From Amorphophallus konjac (Eukaryota > Streptophyta > Magnoliopsida > Alismatales > Araceae): a DNA stretch of 64,000 bases. Positions within the stretch are counted from its first letter, which is position 1, and each line of letters begins with the position of its first letter. The stretch lies in the NCBI GenBank assembly GCA_022559845.1, contig CM040127.1, positions 36,356,708-36,420,707 on the forward strand, read 5' to 3'. The notes beneath the pieces were generated by a model. It was not told where the DNA came from, made no database searches, and saw only the letters and a list, made by a program, of their open reading frames with translations. A program made the position numbers and the translations under genes. This document shows, in pieces, positions 48,491 to 59,591 of the stretch.

Positions 48491-49884
48491 TGACGTCTAC
48501 TTTACAAGGGAGCATAGCAAACTGAAAAGTAGATGCCAAGGTGTGATGAGACACGCGATCAACATCACCTGATGAGAATTGAATCAAAAGCTCGAAATGA
48601 AGCAATCTCGGGAAATTCAATGAAATCAACGATGTTTGGATAAAAGAGGGAGTGTGCACGCGGGCACGAAAAGGGATGATCAACTTCCAGTGCGGTGGAA
48701 GTACCCCATGTCACAAACCTGTAGGTTTCACCATTGGCGAGCGGTTACCAGACAATGTGGACGTGCTGCAACCAAGGTGGATCAAAAGAAAAGGATTGAA
48801 ATAAGAGGATAGAAATCCAAACAAAGAGCTTTCGAGAAAATGACCCAAAACAGCGACAAAACGAACTGAGGATTCCATTCAGCACTGAATATCTCATATC
48901 TGGAAAGATTAAGATCAATTTGACTCTCCAAATCGGCTTATCAGAATGATTTTCCAATGTTGATTCAAAGCCATATATGAATGCATGATGGGTTAAAAGA
49001 AAAAATTAAAATAAATAAAAATATAAGATAATCAAGGATAATATTGTGAAACTGTCAAGACTGGGTCAAGAAACTGATTTCACGAGCTGATACTAAGCCG
49101 AAACCCGTTTATCCACGCATCAACTCGTAAAAGGGAACCATCGTCCCCAGTCTTGGACAGCTCAACGGCCTATCCGTATGACTAAGATTCCTCTGGAATC
49201 ATCATTATTTTTAATGAAGGGGAACTCAAATTCCAGATTTATCAAAGTCACAAGGTCCTTGATATAATCTAGTAACGTATGTAACATATAGTAAAATGCA
49301 TACAGGAAGATGGTGGAGCAATGAGCATATGGGGACTGAGATGAGATGCAAGCACCGTGGGGCTTGGATGATGATGCCCGGACGATGGAACTAAGAGCTT
49401 TTTATCCTGTGCTCAAAATTACATTAGCCAAGATATAAAAGATAACAAGCAATGAATAAAGCATAACATGAATCAAAGCATCAATAAACAACATAGACAT
49501 CAAAGCAACCAAAGCTTGGTGTGGATAGCATTCAAGCATGAATCAAAGCGAAGCATGTTTAGCATGAATAGTATGAGTTAAAGCATTGCAAAGCATCATT
49601 GTTTGTTGTTTGTCATGAGGATGACAATATTGGCATGTGAGATTGAGATTGGATGATCAGGATCAAGTAATGCCCAGTGGCAGAGTGATCAAGTGACATC
49701 AGCAGGAGTTTATTAAAAGATTTTGGGAGATGAACGATCAATTAATGCCCAGTATAGAGAGATGACAATCAGGAGTGTCCATAGTGACGAATCATGATGA
49801 TATTGGGAAGAATCAAAAGATTTATAGCGGTGAAGGGAGAGGACACATCTCGTGCTCTTGATCCTTTGCAAAATTATTGTTCCT
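48491..49884. other. Unassigned repeat-derived DNA
   Basis: AT-rich sequence between the LTR-like block and the hAT element, probably the decayed inside of the same LTR element on the minus strand. No open frame over about 85 codons and no recognised motif. Confidence 0.4.
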
Positions 49885-49892
49885 GCAAAAAC

Positions 49893-49985
49893 CAATGTTA
49901 TCAGAACCGAACCGGTGTCTGAATCGGTCAATGCATTGGTTCGGTTCGAACCGGTTGGACCGTCAATCAAACCGGTTTGAACCGT
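49893..49985 (+). repeat. Left terminal and subterminal repeat of the hAT element
   Basis: CAATGTTATCAG end followed by repeated GAACCGG/CCGGTTC words, several as palindromes (GGTTCGAACC, AACCGGTT). Such repeats are the usual binding sites of hAT transposases. Confidence 0.8.
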
Positions 49986-50434
49986 GACATCATCATAATA
50001 TAATTATGATGTCATAAAATTTTAATAATTTTAAATATATCTAAATATATCTAAATTCTAAACATTAATCTATGCATATAACCAAAAGATATATCAACTC
50101 AATAGTCAAAGAAGTAACATCATCTGTCTTTAAAGTTTACAAACATAAATCAATCACTTCATTAAAAGTCTAAACTCAAAAGAGTCAAAACTGCATATAT
50201 GATCATAAAAAGATCTCATATAATCTTCAAAGAATCAACATTGAATTCCAACATGAGCTTCATCTTCTTCTCCAACAGCCAAAGTCCCTAGAAATACATA
50301 TAAACAATTGAATATTAACAAATCATAACTTACTAAAATAGTGATAAAGTTCAATTTTGATAAAACTAAAATATAATACCCAAGTCCTCATCATCTCTTG
50401 TAAACTGCGAACTATTTGGTTGATCCATTTGAAG

Positions 50435-52693
50435 TCAATTATCAACATCTTCATTAGTAAATAGAGGAGACTCCTCTTCTACCACCCACTCTTCCATAAG
50501 ATCAATATCTTCTAAAGATATAGGATCAAAATATTGCTTCTTCTTTTTCTTCCTACAAAAACATATAGTAGAAACTGTTAAACTTAGAATGTAATGAAAT
50601 CAATAGATTATAAACACATATTTTCTTACTTATCCAACAATCGTAGATTGTAATGAACGTATACAAGGTCACATAATCTTTGATGCTCTAAGCGATTCCT
50701 CTTCTTAGTGTGTATACGTTCAAAAACACTCCAATTACGTTCACATCCAGAAGAGCTGCATGTTTGACTTAGAATTTTTACTGCCAAATTCTGTAAATTT
50801 GGAGCACAAGCTCCATAAATTTGCCACCAAATAGCTGAAAATAAAATAGATATACTGGGTTAGCCATCTTACCCAAATTTATAATCAAATTATCAAAAGT
50901 AATAATCTAAATAAAATAACAATACCTGGAGCCAAGGTATAACGAGAAGCTATTGCGGCTGGCCTTCCAAAATCTTCATCTGCATATCTAAATTTATCTA
51001 GCTCTGGATTAATTTTCACTAGCATATCAACATTGCCTTGACATACCCGATGAAGAGATTCATTAACCCCTTGCATTGTCAACACTCTTGTTTCATTATC
51101 CATGTCATATTGAAACTGTGGATTGAGCCAATAGCCTGCTAAATGAAGAGGTCGACTAAGTTGATGATCCCATCGAGAATCCACAATTGAGATGAATGGT
51201 TCAATGTTCATCTTAAATTTCAAGAGTGTTTTCTTTATAGCATTTTTAGCCCTCCGCATACTTTCGAATATGTATCCCATAGATGGCCTTTCATCACTAT
51301 CTACCATTCTTAATACACGAACAAGTGGCTCAAAGGCTTGCACAACTATCAAACATTTATCCCAGAATGAAGTGGACAGAATCAAATCAGATACAACAAT
51401 GCCTTTTTGAATTTTGACCCATTTGCTGTCAACCCATTCTTTACTAGTCATCATAGCTCTCAATTGATTTTTACAACTCAACAAACTTTGAAGTGCAAGA
51501 AAGTGAGTTGCAAATCGAGTAATAGCTGGTCGAATAATTTCTTTCCCACCTGTAAATTTTCTCATCAAATTCAAAACAAAGCCATGATTATAAATGAAAG
51601 TGCTAATACTCCGAGCTTGATTGATTAATTCTTTAACATCATCCATCTTAGCTATATCTTCCAACATCAAATCTAGACAGTGTGCTGCACATGGTGTCCA
51701 TACAATATATCGATATTGCTGATTCAATAAAAAACCTGCAAGCTTGTAATTGGCTGCATTATCAGTTACAACTTGGACAACATTTTCAGCACCAACTTCT
51801 TCCACAACGCCAATAAGTAACTGAGCAAGCATTTCACCAGTTTTTGCATGTTCAGAGGCATCAACTGACTTTAAAAATATAGTTCCTTTAGCACAATAAA
51901 CCAAAAAATTTATCAAAGTCCTTCCCTTCTTATCTGTCCATCCATCAGCCATAATTGTACAACCAAACTCTTTCCACATTTTTTTGAATGAATCAATGGA
52001 TTCTTTCAACTCTTCAACACTTTTCTTGAGTAAGAAACCACGCAAATCATGAAAAGTAGGTGCTTTATATCCATAACCAATTGTTAATGCAGAATCAAAC
52101 ATAGCTTGAAAACGTGGAGAATTTGCAGCATTAAATGTAATACATGACTCATAAAACCATTTTGCAGCTTCTATGTGTGCTCTTTCAATTGCATCTTTGC
52201 CCGTCATAGCACTTTTAATTGATGGTTGCTTACCTCTTGCTAATCCCTTCATTTTTTTTGAATCACCTTCTGCATTTCTTTTCAAACTGGGACCCTCAAC
52301 ATCATCATCAACATCTTCATTAAGAGTTACAAATGATGGAAATGGACCATGTTTCGGAGTATATGATTTTTTGGTATTTATTGAAACATTGCTTTCAAGA
52401 TCACTCTTTATCTCTAACAACACTTGTGGAGGAACTTTCTTACAAAAAGTGACATCACCTTTAATATTAGCTAGGTATTTTTTCATCCTGTGAATCCCTC
52501 CACCACTGAAAATCTTTCCACAATACAGACATTTCATTTTATTTTTATCTAACTCCAAAACATGATTCCATGCAATATCAGTCCTTCCTCTTGTTGAACG
52601 GGATTCTGATTCTGTAGTACTAGTAGCAGAAGTAACCGGAGGTGTTGCATTTGAATCCGACGTGGTAGACTGATTTTCAAATGGGTTAGACAT
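50435..52693 (-). CDS. hAT transposase, 696 residues, three exons
   Basis: Exon 1 is 50926-52693, exon 2 50630-50834, exon 3 50435-50552; donors are GTATTG and GTAAGA, acceptors TTTTCAG and TTTGTAG, and the phases join to one frame ending TGA. The product should bind the terminal repeats and excise and reinsert the element. Domains: BED-type zinc finger (about 38-90; C55, C58, C84), DUF659 region (about 195-345; MADGWTDKKGR), RNase H-like core, and C-terminal dimerisation domain (about 590-657; NLAVKILSQTCSSSGCERNW). Candidate catalytic acidic residues are D250, D311 (VVTDNAANY) and E621. The His normally following the second Cys pair spacing is Tyr (Y73) here, although H68 is nearby. The acidic tail (YFDPISLEDIDLMEEW) is typical of plant family members. 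No stop or frameshift was found. Confidence 0.9.
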
Positions 52694-53169
52694 ATTTTAA
52701 AAACCTACAAGTAGAATTCACATAATTATTCAAAGATTCTAATTCAAACATAAATAAAAAACATAGACTAAAATGCTAATTATTCAAAGATTTTGGTACT
52801 TCAAAATATAAATTTAAATTCTGCATTTCTGTCCTAAAATTAAAATTTTAGTACTTCAACATGATCACACATGCATATGGAAATAGAAGCTCTACATAAG
52901 GCTTGCATGAATCAACCATGTAGTTATCTTCACAATGCTACCCATTTCTTATTCTTCGGTGTGAGGGGGCATGATTAAGCAAAATTTGAAGACATTGTTG
53001 ATACTGAATCTAGAGCATTAAGGCATTATAAGGAACCATGAGATGGGAATATTGAATCTAGAACATTGTTGATACTGAATCTAAAGCATAATTTTTCTAT
53101 GCAAATTTCCGTCCACGGTATCGCATCACTCGAGGCCTAGAGGGGCAATAAGGAATAGAGGCGAACCGC

Positions 53170-53720
53170 ACTGACGTGTGGGACACGGGGAGCGGTCGGC
53201 CGCGCCGGAGAGGAGGTCAGACGTTCGCGGTGCGGACACGGGGGAGCCGGAGAGGAGGCTGGAGGCCATTCGCGCCGGAGACGGAGAGGAGGCCGGAGGT
53301 CGGAGGCCGTTCGCGCTGGAGAAGGAGGCCGGAGGCTGTTCGCGGTGCTGACCGCGCCGGAGACGGAGAGGAGGCCGGAGGCCGGAGTGGCTTTCGCGCT
53401 GGAGACGGAGGCCGGAGACAGAGAGGAGGACGGAGGCCAGAGGCTGTTCGCGGTCCTGACCGCACCGGAGACGGAGAGGAGGCCGGAGGCTGGAGGCCGG
53501 AGCGGCTGTTCGTGATGCTGACCGCGCCGGAGACGGAGAGGAGGCCGGAGGATGTTCGCGGTGCTGACACGGGGGAGCCGGAGAGGAGGCTGGAGGCCGT
53601 TCGCGCCGGAGACGGAGAGGAGGCCGGAGGCCGTTCGCGCTGGAGATGAGGCTCGAGGCCGTTCGCGACGTAGACGGAGAGGAGGCCGGAGGACGGGGGA
53701 GCCGGCCGGCCGTTCGCTCT
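53170..53720. repeat. GC-rich minisatellite upstream of the transposase
   Basis: Irregular tandem copies of GCCGGAGACGGAGAGGAGG with GTTCGCGGTGCTGACCGC spacers. It lies 0.5-1 kb above the transposase start codon, inside the hAT. Several frames on both strands stay open because the repeat lacks stops; these are not taken as genes. Confidence 0.85.
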
Positions 53721-53942
53721 GTGGACGAGAGATGGGAGACGGAGGCCTCTGTCTGCACTCCGCAACAGAGGAGATGGCAGACGGGAGATGGCGAACGGGG
53801 GAGGCTTGGGAGAGGGCGACTGCTGCGATGCTTGGGGCACGGAGGGGGGAATCGCGGGATTAGGGCACGGGCGACTGGGAGAGTGTTTTACTATTTTTTT
53901 TAATTTTATTGTTTTTATTTTTATTTCATTTTTTAAACATTC

Positions 53943-54089
53943 AACCGGGCGAACCGGGTCACCGGTTCGACCGCGGTTTACCCGGTTCGAGCGGTTTTTT
54001 TAGCTTCGATCGAACCGGCCTTTATTGAACCGGTCTCCGAACCGGTCGACGGTCGAACCGGCCGGTTCGGTCCGGTTTTAATAACATTA
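53943..54089 (-). repeat. Right terminal and subterminal repeat of the hAT element
   Basis: Dense AACCGG/CCGGTT words ending GTTTTAATAACATTA. The mirror counterpart of the left end but richer in motif copies. Confidence 0.8.
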
Positions 54090-54109
54090 GCAAAAACACC
54101 ATCAGAAAA

Positions 54110-54350
54110 TACAATGTAAATTTTTAGATTTTGGAATATGCAAACTTTTATGGGTTTAAAAAGATATTCAAATTTTTATGTGGATTTTTAGAAAATATTT
54201 GAATTTTTTTTGTGAATTTTTAAAAACATTCATTTTTTGGATTTTGATCAGGAAATATTCAAAAATTTTTAGATTTTGATTAGGAAATATTCATTTTTTT
54301 TAATTTTGATCAAGAAATATTCAATTTTTTTTATTTTGATTTAGAATTTG
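54110..54350. repeat. AT-rich degenerate tandem repeat
   Basis: Repeats of roughly 35-40 bp built around TTTTGATCAGGAAATATTC, immediately outside the hAT target duplication. Confidence 0.7.
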
Positions 54351-54703
54351 TTAATGCAGCATCAAAGGGTGTTTTTGAACCACTGGCAAGGGGTCCTCGT
54401 TCCTTCCCCTTTCGCTAAAAAAAAACTCAAAGCTGGGCGTACATTTAAAGGTGGTGCCCTACAGCCGATTGTCCATGGTTAACGGTGCCCCTACCAAGGC
54501 CATACCTGAGAAACATTCGGTCTTAGAGGGAGAAGAGAAGAACAATTGGAGATAAGCTTTATGCAGGATGGGAGATATCGAGACTTAAATTCCATCCGGG
54601 GTATTACCCCTCAAAGAGGTAATCTGTTGCGCCGTGGCTTTGTGCCTTTGACTTTTAGACCCTTGACATACATACGACCAGGGTTTTCCCTGCGGAGACT
54701 TTA
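54351..54703. other. Unassigned DNA left of the Tekay element
   Basis: No recognisable gene. The last five bases, CTTTA (54699-54703), should be one copy of the Tekay target duplication; the partner lies outside the window. Confidence 0.5.
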
Positions 54704-55933
54704 TGTAACGACCCGAGAATCCGATTACCGGGAAGGCCCGATAACCCGAGACTCGTACCGCCACCCACGAGTCCGAAGACTCGGAAGGGTTAAAAGGATG
54801 GTGTGGAAACTACACAAGTATCACAAATAATTGCAGAAATTAAACAGTTATAATATTAAGCAGGAAATAAATTAACAATTTACATGGTCCCCAATAAAGA
54901 ACAATAATAACAGCAGTCCACGACTAGTACAGTGACAAGAAAGAAAAGTACAGCTACACGGGGCATCCCCCGGCTCTGACCTCTGGCACTACCTCTGGGC
55001 ACCCGCACCACGCTGCGCTCCTGACGCGCTCCCCGAAGGTGGCGCCTCACCTGAAACACGGTGAAAACACGCAGGGAATGAGTCTCAGAACAAGACTCAG
55101 TAGGGATCACTCGAACCCTACCTCGAAAAACGAGAAACCACTACTCTAGCGGTAGGAAAGTACCTCGGAAAGGAAAGCCCTGTACTCTACAGAACTAGAC
55201 CCTACGGCACGCAAACCGACACACGTGCCACGGTACGAGAAGACCGAAACTCAACGGTCGAACCGTAAAACCCGAAGGTCGGAAACACACGACTGACAGT
55301 CTAACACTCCGTACTCGACAGGAGTACCACCCACTAGAAGCACAGCCGGTAGCGTCCCCTGACGTCTTACACCGCACCGCAGGTGAACCGCCTGACGTGG
55401 TAGGTCCTACCCGAGGCGCAAACACCGTACAAGTAACCACAAACAAGTGACTAGCTGGGGTCACGCCCGTCGACGTGGGTCCAACCGCCCCCAACCACGT
55501 GTGCACACACAGACCACGCGTCCTAGGTCTGGCCCTCTGACCGGTTTTCCCCCGCAGCCGGACTCTGGCTACGACGAGGGGCCTACGGTAACCGGTCCAC
55601 AAACCGTCTCGAAAGGTGGGTGCCCGTACACCACTCCCAGGTGAGACCAGCACCTCGTACTGGTGGGCTACGACTAGTGGAGGGTCACTGAAGGAGTAGA
55701 CTCTCGAGTCAACGGAAAACAACGTCCGAAACCGACAACGTGTGGGAATCACCCCACGCACCAGCCCCGTCGCACGGTGACCATGGTCGGAAAAGAAACA
55801 GACGCATTGCCCACGGTCAAACGCCTAACCGAGGCAAACGGGACTTCCGGACACCAAAAACACGGTCACGGAACTCCACGGGGTGCCCGGGACGCACACA
55901 CGGCCCAAGGGGAACACCCAACAACGAACCAAA

Positions 55934-56216
55934 TCGCGCTAGGGCCACCTAGCGCGACAGGGCATGTCGCGCTAGGGTCCCCTAGCGCAACAAGGGTTGT
56001 CGCGCTATGGCCCCATAGCGCGACACGGACCATCGCGCTAGGGATACCTAGCGCGACAGGGACCATCGCGCTAGGTCCTCCTAGCGCGACAATGATGATC
56101 GCGCTAGGGCCCCATAGCGCGACACGAACCGCCAAACTGTTCATCTTCTCCGATGAACGCGCTCGGTCGGGGCAGCGCGACCTCCAAGAACGCGCTACTG
56201 GAGTATAGCGCGTTCT
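55934..56216 (-). repeat. 33-bp palindrome array in Tekay 3' LTR (CGCGCTAGG/CCTAGCGCG stems)
   Basis: Six regular units (55934-56123; the first 25 bp, then five of exactly 33 bp) each with TCGCGCTAGG, a 3-5-bp centre, and CCTAGCGCGAC. In two units TATGG/CCATA replaces TAGGG/CCTAG, a paired change that keeps the stem. Two looser hairpins follow to 56216. Repeated at 63236-63518. Confidence 0.92.
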
Positions 56217-56766
56217 CAGTCCGCGGCCGAAAACGGTAAGAACGCCCAAAAAACCCAACCACGCCCCCATACCTCCATAGGAGAGGGGGAAAACAAAGGG
56301 GAAGACCCCTGGGGACCCCTAGCATGATTCTAGGCCCTCAAAACACGAATCCATGCATTGAATCCATAGATCGGGCGAGCTCTCCCCAAATCATGGAAAA
56401 ACCCAAAAACGCTCAAATGATCCCCTCTCGGCCTCCCCGCGGCCTATAAATCACGGAAAAGAACGGCATGAGGCTAAGGAACGTCACCCTACCTCAATGG
56501 AGCGAATGCTCCGCCGATCGATCACGAATCACGAAGAATGCTCGAAGCTTCACGAACTCCCCACGCTTCCCACGCTCGCCGCACGCCCACGAGATCGCCT
56601 CACCGTCGCCCACGCGTCCGCGCCGTCGCCCCGCCGCCGTCCGTAGCCGGAGAGGGGCTCGCCACGTCCGAATGGGAGAGAGGGAGAGAGAGGGGGCTCA
56701 CGGTCGCGAGAGAGAGGGAGAGGAAGAAGAAAGAGAAAAGGGAAAAAGAAAAGAAAAAGGATTAGG

Positions 56767-56774
56767 ATTTATAG
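56767..56774 (-). promoter_or_regulatory. TATA-like box of the Tekay 3' LTR
   Basis: Minus-strand CTATAAAT, 336 bp from the U3 edge, followed downstream by a CT/GA-rich leader as in the LARD. Confidence 0.6.
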
Positions 56775-57110
56775 AAAATCCGAATTTTCGGAAAAATACC
56801 GAAAAATAGAAAAATACATTTCTGGAATCCTCGGAACGCACCGATCGCAACGGTACCACTCGTGCCCGGGTGAACGGCCCAGTTAACCCGCAGCGAGCGT
56901 CCGAAGGAAAAGCCGAAACACACACCGGGAATCGGAAAACACACGCGGAAAAGCCGCGGAACGCCTCCGGGCCTCCGAAACGACTCCGGATCGCGCCGAT
57001 CCGAACACGAAAGATGTCCGAAACGAAATTTCGGACACAACAGAGCTGGACGCTCCGAAAACCAGATCCGGGACCCACGAAGAAGGATCCGAAAGGTCCG
57101 GGATATTACA

Positions 57111-57122
57111 GCCCTCCCCCCT
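57111..57122 (-). other. Tekay polypurine tract
   Basis: Minus-strand AAGGGGGGAGGGC directly before the 3' LTR, nearly the same as in the LARD. Confidence 0.85.
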
Positions 57123-57177
57123 TAAGGAATTTCGTCCTCGAAATTGAGAACAACCAAAGGGGAAAGAAGAGGAAGAC

Positions 57178-57741
57178 TCACTCAAACAGATACGGGAACT
57201 GCTGACGCATCTCGTCCTCACGTTCCCACGAAGCCTCACCACCAGAGTGTCGTTGCCACACGACCTTTACCAAGGGAATGACCTTGTTCCGCAGGCGCTG
57301 CTCTCGCCTATCCTCCACGCGGATCGGAAACTCTGGGAGAGAAAGATCTGGAGTCACCTCAGGCCAAACAGAAAACTCGAGCACATGAGAGTCATCGGGC
57401 ATATACTTCCGCAACATCGAGACGTGGAACACGTCATGCACCGACGCCAACTCAGGAGGTAACTGCAACCGGTAAGCAACCTCACCGATGCGTTCCACAA
57501 TCGCGAAAGGACCAATATAGCGGGGACTCAGCTTCCCACGCCGTCCAAAACGCATCACCCCCTTCATCGGAGAAACTCTCAAGAACACATGATCGCCCAC
57601 GGCGAACTCGAGGGGCTGCCGCCTACGGTCAGCATAGCTCTTCTGCCGACTCTGGGCCGCCAACATGTTCTGACGAACCAGGTGCACAACATCCACACAT
57701 TGCTGCACCAATTCCGGTCCCGTCAAAACACGCTCACCCAC
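57178..57741 (-). CDS. Integrase C-terminus with chromodomain of the Tekay element
   Basis: Continues integrase after the second frameshift. It contains the GPF/Y module ([32 protein letters not shown]) and a C-terminal chromodomain ([28 protein letters not shown]), ending FPYLFE and a stop 67 bp before the 3' LTR. Chromodomains of this clade are thought to guide integration to heterochromatin. There is no independent start; it would be made only as part of the polyprotein. Confidence 0.92.
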   Translation of the reverse strand: MGERVLTGPELVQQCVDVVHLVRQNMLAAQSRQKSYADRRRQPLEFAVGDHVFLRVSPMKGVMRFGRRGKLSPRYIGPFAIVERIGEVAYRLQLPPELASVHDVFHVSMLRKYMPDDSHVLEFSVWPEVTPDLSLPEFPIRVEDRREQRLRNKVIPLVKVVWQRHSGGEASWEREDEMRQQFPYLFE

Positions 57742-59591
57742 CTCAAACCAATCAAGTGGAGTCCGACAAGGACGCCCATACAGTGCCTCATAGGAGCCAT
57801 GCCGATGCTCGAATGATAGCTGTTGTTATAGGCAAACTCCACCAACGGTAGGTGATGAATCCAACTCCCCTGCCACTCCAGGCAGCAGGATCTCAGCATG
57901 TCCTCCAAAGTCTGAATGGTCCTCTCAGACTGACCATCTGACTGAGGATGATACGCCGAGCTAAATGCCAACTCCGTGCCAAGAGCTCGCTGGAAACTCC
58001 TCCAGAATCCAGAAGTGAAGCGCGGATCCCGATCCGACACGATCGAAATGGGAACCCCATGCAACGGCACGATCCGCTCCACATAAAGACGAGCCAACCT
58101 GGACACGCTCCAGCTGACCTTGACCGGTAACAATCGAGTCACCTTCGTCAGCCGATCCACCAGTAACCAAATACTGTCCTGCCCACTCGGGGTCCTTGGC
58201 AACCCCACCACAAAATCTGTGGTCACATGGTCCCACTTCCAAGCAGGAACATCCAAGGGCTGGAGAGTACCTCCTGGTCGCTGATGCTCCGCCTTCACCT
58301 GCTGACAGATCAGGCACCTGGCCACAAATTCGGCGACATCTCTCTTCATGCCAGGCCACCAAAACTGCCTCCGCAAGTTCCGATACATCTTCGTCGCACC
58401 CGGGTGTACAGTGTACCTGCTCCCATGAGCCTCGCGTAACACCGCACGACGAACCTGCTCCTCCGCTGGGACGTACAACCTGCCACGAAACCTCGCAGCA
58501 CCGTCCTCGCCGAGCTCCACATCAGCCATCGCAAGAATCCGGGGCAACTCAGGGTCCGCATGCTGAGCCTCTGTCACCTGACGACGGATAGCAGGAGTGA
58601 CAGTCAGACTCGCAAGCACTGCCAACCCTCGCTCCTGGGGAATCTTGAGCCTGAAAGATACCTCGGGCACTTGTTCCCAGAGCCTCCACTTCCTCAACAT
58701 CAAGGTACTGACCGCCACCTTCCGACTCAAGGCATCGGCGACGACATTCATCCTGCCCGGCTGATAAGACAGGGTGAAGTCATAGTCCTTCATGAACTCC
58801 ATCCAACGCCTTTGTCTGAGGTTCAGATCTCTCTGCGAGAACACATACCTCAAACTCTGATGGTCAGTGAACACCTCGAACTTCTCACCGTACAGATAAT
58901 GCCTCCAGATCTTCAGCGCGAAGATCACTGCTGCCAACTCAAGATCATGGGTAGGGTAGTTCTCCTCATGGGGCTTTAGCTGCCGAGATGCATAAGCCAC
59001 CACTCTACCATGCTGCATCAAAACAGCACCCAGTCCAACGCCGGAAGCATCTGTACACACCACAAAACCTCCCGATCCAGAAGGCAAAACCAACACCGGA
59101 GCCGAGGTGAGCAACCTCTTCAGTTCACTGAAGCTCTGCTCACACTCCTCGGACCAAACGAAAGGCACATCCTTCCGCGTGAGCCTAGTCATCGGGGTCG
59201 CAATGCGAGAAAAATCCTGGATAAACCGGCGATAATAACCCGCAAGCCCCAAGAAACTCCGGATCTCCGTCACCGACCTCGGCCTCGGCCATTGCATCAC
59301 AGCCTCGACCTTGGCGGGATCCACGGAAATGCCATCACCAGAAATCACGTGCCCCAGAAAGTGCACCTCGCTGAGCCAAAACTCGCACTTGCTGAGCTTC
59401 GCATACAACTGGTGATCTCGCAACGTCTGCAGCACCACACCCAAATGGTACGCATGCTCCTCAGCAGACCGCGAATAAACAAGGATGTCATCCACGAAGA
59501 TGACCACGAACTGGTCCAAATACGGATGAAACACCCTCTGCATCAAGTCCATGAAGGCTGCTGGGGCATTGGTGAGCCCAAACGGCATCAC
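57723..59591 (-). CDS. Reverse transcriptase palm, RNase H and integrase of the Tekay element
   Basis: 622 residues. RT continues with [17 protein letters not shown] and the catalytic FVDDILVYS (32-40). RNase [39 protein letters not shown]. Integrase: zinc-binding [11 protein letters not shown] with CLICQQVK, then the D,D,E core in [23 protein letters not shown] and [18 protein letters not shown]. After [16 protein letters not shown] the frame goes wrong because one base is missing near 57795, giving a spurious tail of about 20 residues. All catalytic motifs are intact. Confidence 0.94.
   Translation of the reverse strand: MMPFGLTNAPAAFMDLMQRVFHPYLDQFVVIFVDDILVYSRSAEEHAYHLGVVLQTLRDHQLYAKLSKCEFWLSEVHFLGHVISGDGISVDPAKVEAVMQWPRPRSVTEIRSFLGLAGYYRRFIQDFSRIATPMTRLTRKDVPFVWSEECEQSFSELKRLLTSAPVLVLPSGSGGFVVCTDASGVGLGAVLMQHGRVVAYASRQLKPHEENYPTHDLELAAVIFALKIWRHYLYGEKFEVFTDHQSLRYVFSQRDLNLRQRRWMEFMKDYDFTLSYQPGRMNVVADALSRKVAVSTLMLRKWRLWEQVPEVSFRLKIPQERGLAVLASLTVTPAIRRQVTEAQHADPELPRILAMADVELGEDGAARFRGRLYVPAEEQVRRAVLREAHGSRYTVHPGATKMYRNLRRQFWWPGMKRDVAEFVARCLICQQVKAEHQRPGGTLQPLDVPAWKWDHVTTDFVVGLPRTPSGQDSIWLLVDRLTKVTRLLPVKVSWSVSRLARLYVERIVPLHGVPISIVSDRDPRFTSGFWRSFQRALGTELAFSSAYHPQSDGQSERTIQTLEDMLRSCCLEWQGSWIHHLPLVEFAYNNSYHSSIGMAPMRHCMGVLVGLHLIGLRWVSVF

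Larger units (their letters stand above)
49893..54089 (-). mobile_element. Complete autonomous-type hAT transposon, target duplication GCAAAAAC
   Basis: 4197 bp. The perfect 8-bp repeat GCAAAAAC lies at 49885-49892 and 54090-54097. Ends are CAATGTTATCAGAACC on the left and, read inward from the right, TAATGTTATTAAAACC: imperfect terminal inverted repeats that continue into AACCGG-rich DNA. The interior holds one uninterrupted transposase gene on the minus strand and, above it, a GC-rich minisatellite. All structural parts of a self-mobilising hAT are present. Confidence 0.93.
54704..57110 (-). repeat. Tekay 3' LTR
   Basis: 2407 bp, TGTAACGACCCGAGAATC to CCGGGATATTACA. TATA-like CTATAAAT at 56767-56774, U3 about 340 bp. 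Contains a palindrome array (55934-56216) and a block shared with the LARD LTR (about 55309-55552). About 950 bp shorter than the LARD LTR, mostly because the repeats between the shared block and the array are missing. Confidence 0.95.

Noticed and set aside
53126..53840. Overlapping open frames of 157-210 codons on both strands in the hAT
   Set aside because: They translate the GC-rich minisatellite in several frames at once, so openness carries no coding information.
54546..54830. 94-codon plus-strand frame
   Set aside because: Runs across the Tekay LTR boundary at 54704, so it is a chance fusion of flank and LTR.
55195..55761. 188-codon minus-strand frame in the Tekay LTR, repeated at 62497-63063
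   Set aside because: It is duplicated only because it lies in both LTRs. It sits in non-coding LTR sequence with no known domain, and the related LARD block breaks it differently.
55934..56216. CRISPR-like reading of the regular 33-bp array
   Set aside because: Eukaryotic LTR context, no unique spacers of constant length, and the repeats are whole palindromes without cas genes.
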